From the NCBI RefSeq assembly GCF_900107165.1, contig NZ_FNOY01000027.1:1-34260 (forward strand): a stretch of 34,260 nucleotides of DNA, given 5' to 3'. Every line of letters begins with the position of its first letter. Positions within the stretch are counted from its first letter, which is position 1. The DNA is from Nitrosomonas halophila (lineage in GTDB: Bacteria > Pseudomonadota > Gammaproteobacteria > Burkholderiales > Nitrosomonadaceae). Positions 34,120-34,260 of this stretch are shown piece after piece. The position numbers and the translations under genes were made by a program. The notes beneath the pieces are model-generated. The model worked only from the letters and a program-made list of their open reading frames with translations, searched no databases and was not told the DNA's origin.

Positions 34120-34260
34120 CGTAGAATATAGGAACGTTAGCCCTGGTATTAGGGTAAGAGTAAAAGTAACTATTCAGCGAAAAAAATGCAAAAAGTGCTT
34201 GACAGGGTTTTTGTGTAAAAAAGCAAGATTACCGATACATTTGGAGTTGCCCGTCAGGGC
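34120..34260 (+). other. Right edge of window; possible promoter
   Basis: TTGACA at 34199-34204 is a consensus -35, followed by an A/T-rich spacer, but no good -10 lies 16-18 bp after it. A TTGGAG ribosome-like site lies at about 34242-34247. This may be the upstream region of a rightward gene beyond the window; the last bases form GCCC..GGGC. Confidence 0.3.

Overview
This looks like chromosomal DNA of a betaproteobacterium, most likely an ammonia oxidiser of the Nitrosomonas type. That assignment is inferred from protein style, gene order and the moderate GC content, not from a marker gene. No rRNA, tRNA or CRISPR array was recognised.

Layout: (1) 1-4350: argB and a lone pilI (CheW-like) on the minus strand, then a MITE-like repeat, a DolP-like BON-domain lipoprotein and a GlcD-type FAD oxidase. 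(2) 4400-11065: an aa3-type cytochrome c oxidase cluster read right to left: coxB, ctaD, a 36-residue membrane peptide, cox11/ctaG, a DUF2970 protein, coxC, SURF1, a Sco-like thioredoxin-fold protein and ctaB. No ctaA/COX15 lies here. (3) 11781-15139: a Bax-inhibitor-1 family membrane protein, a copper P1B-ATPase and a CopZ-like chaperone; copper handling beside a copper enzyme. (4) 15316-21277: accA, tilS, rmlB and rmlD, then on the minus strand an SppA-type peptidase and an OmpA-like lipoprotein. (5) 21374-27747: a metal-homeostasis island with NicO and DUF1007 on the minus strand. Facing away from them are a COG0523 GTPase behind a perfect 20-bp Zur-like palindrome, a DUF1826 gene broken by an extra GCCT unit, a Fur/Zur-family regulator, a DksA2-type factor lacking two zinc cysteines, and a second COG0523 GTPase. 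It reads as a zinc-starvation response. (6) 27738-33373: two near-identical RAYT transposase elements in direct orientation, 4831 bp apart, bracketing a type II P-type ATPase, a MITE, a remnant of a VOC-family gene and a PPK2 polyphosphate kinase. (7) 33383-34260: a fragment of an integron-type integrase, then a RelE-like toxin with a ribbon-helix-helix antitoxin and a palindromic operator.

Most notable: a three-copy MITE family whose copies supply stop codons to two genes, one copy having its core inverted relative to its ends; the RAYT pair that makes the ATPase/PPK2 block a potential deletable unit; the zinc island with its slippage-type frameshift; and the integrase remnant beside the second RAYT. 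Nothing here is clearly a wholly new system. The strongest novelty lies in the repeat and mobile-element architecture and in how it edits gene ends.
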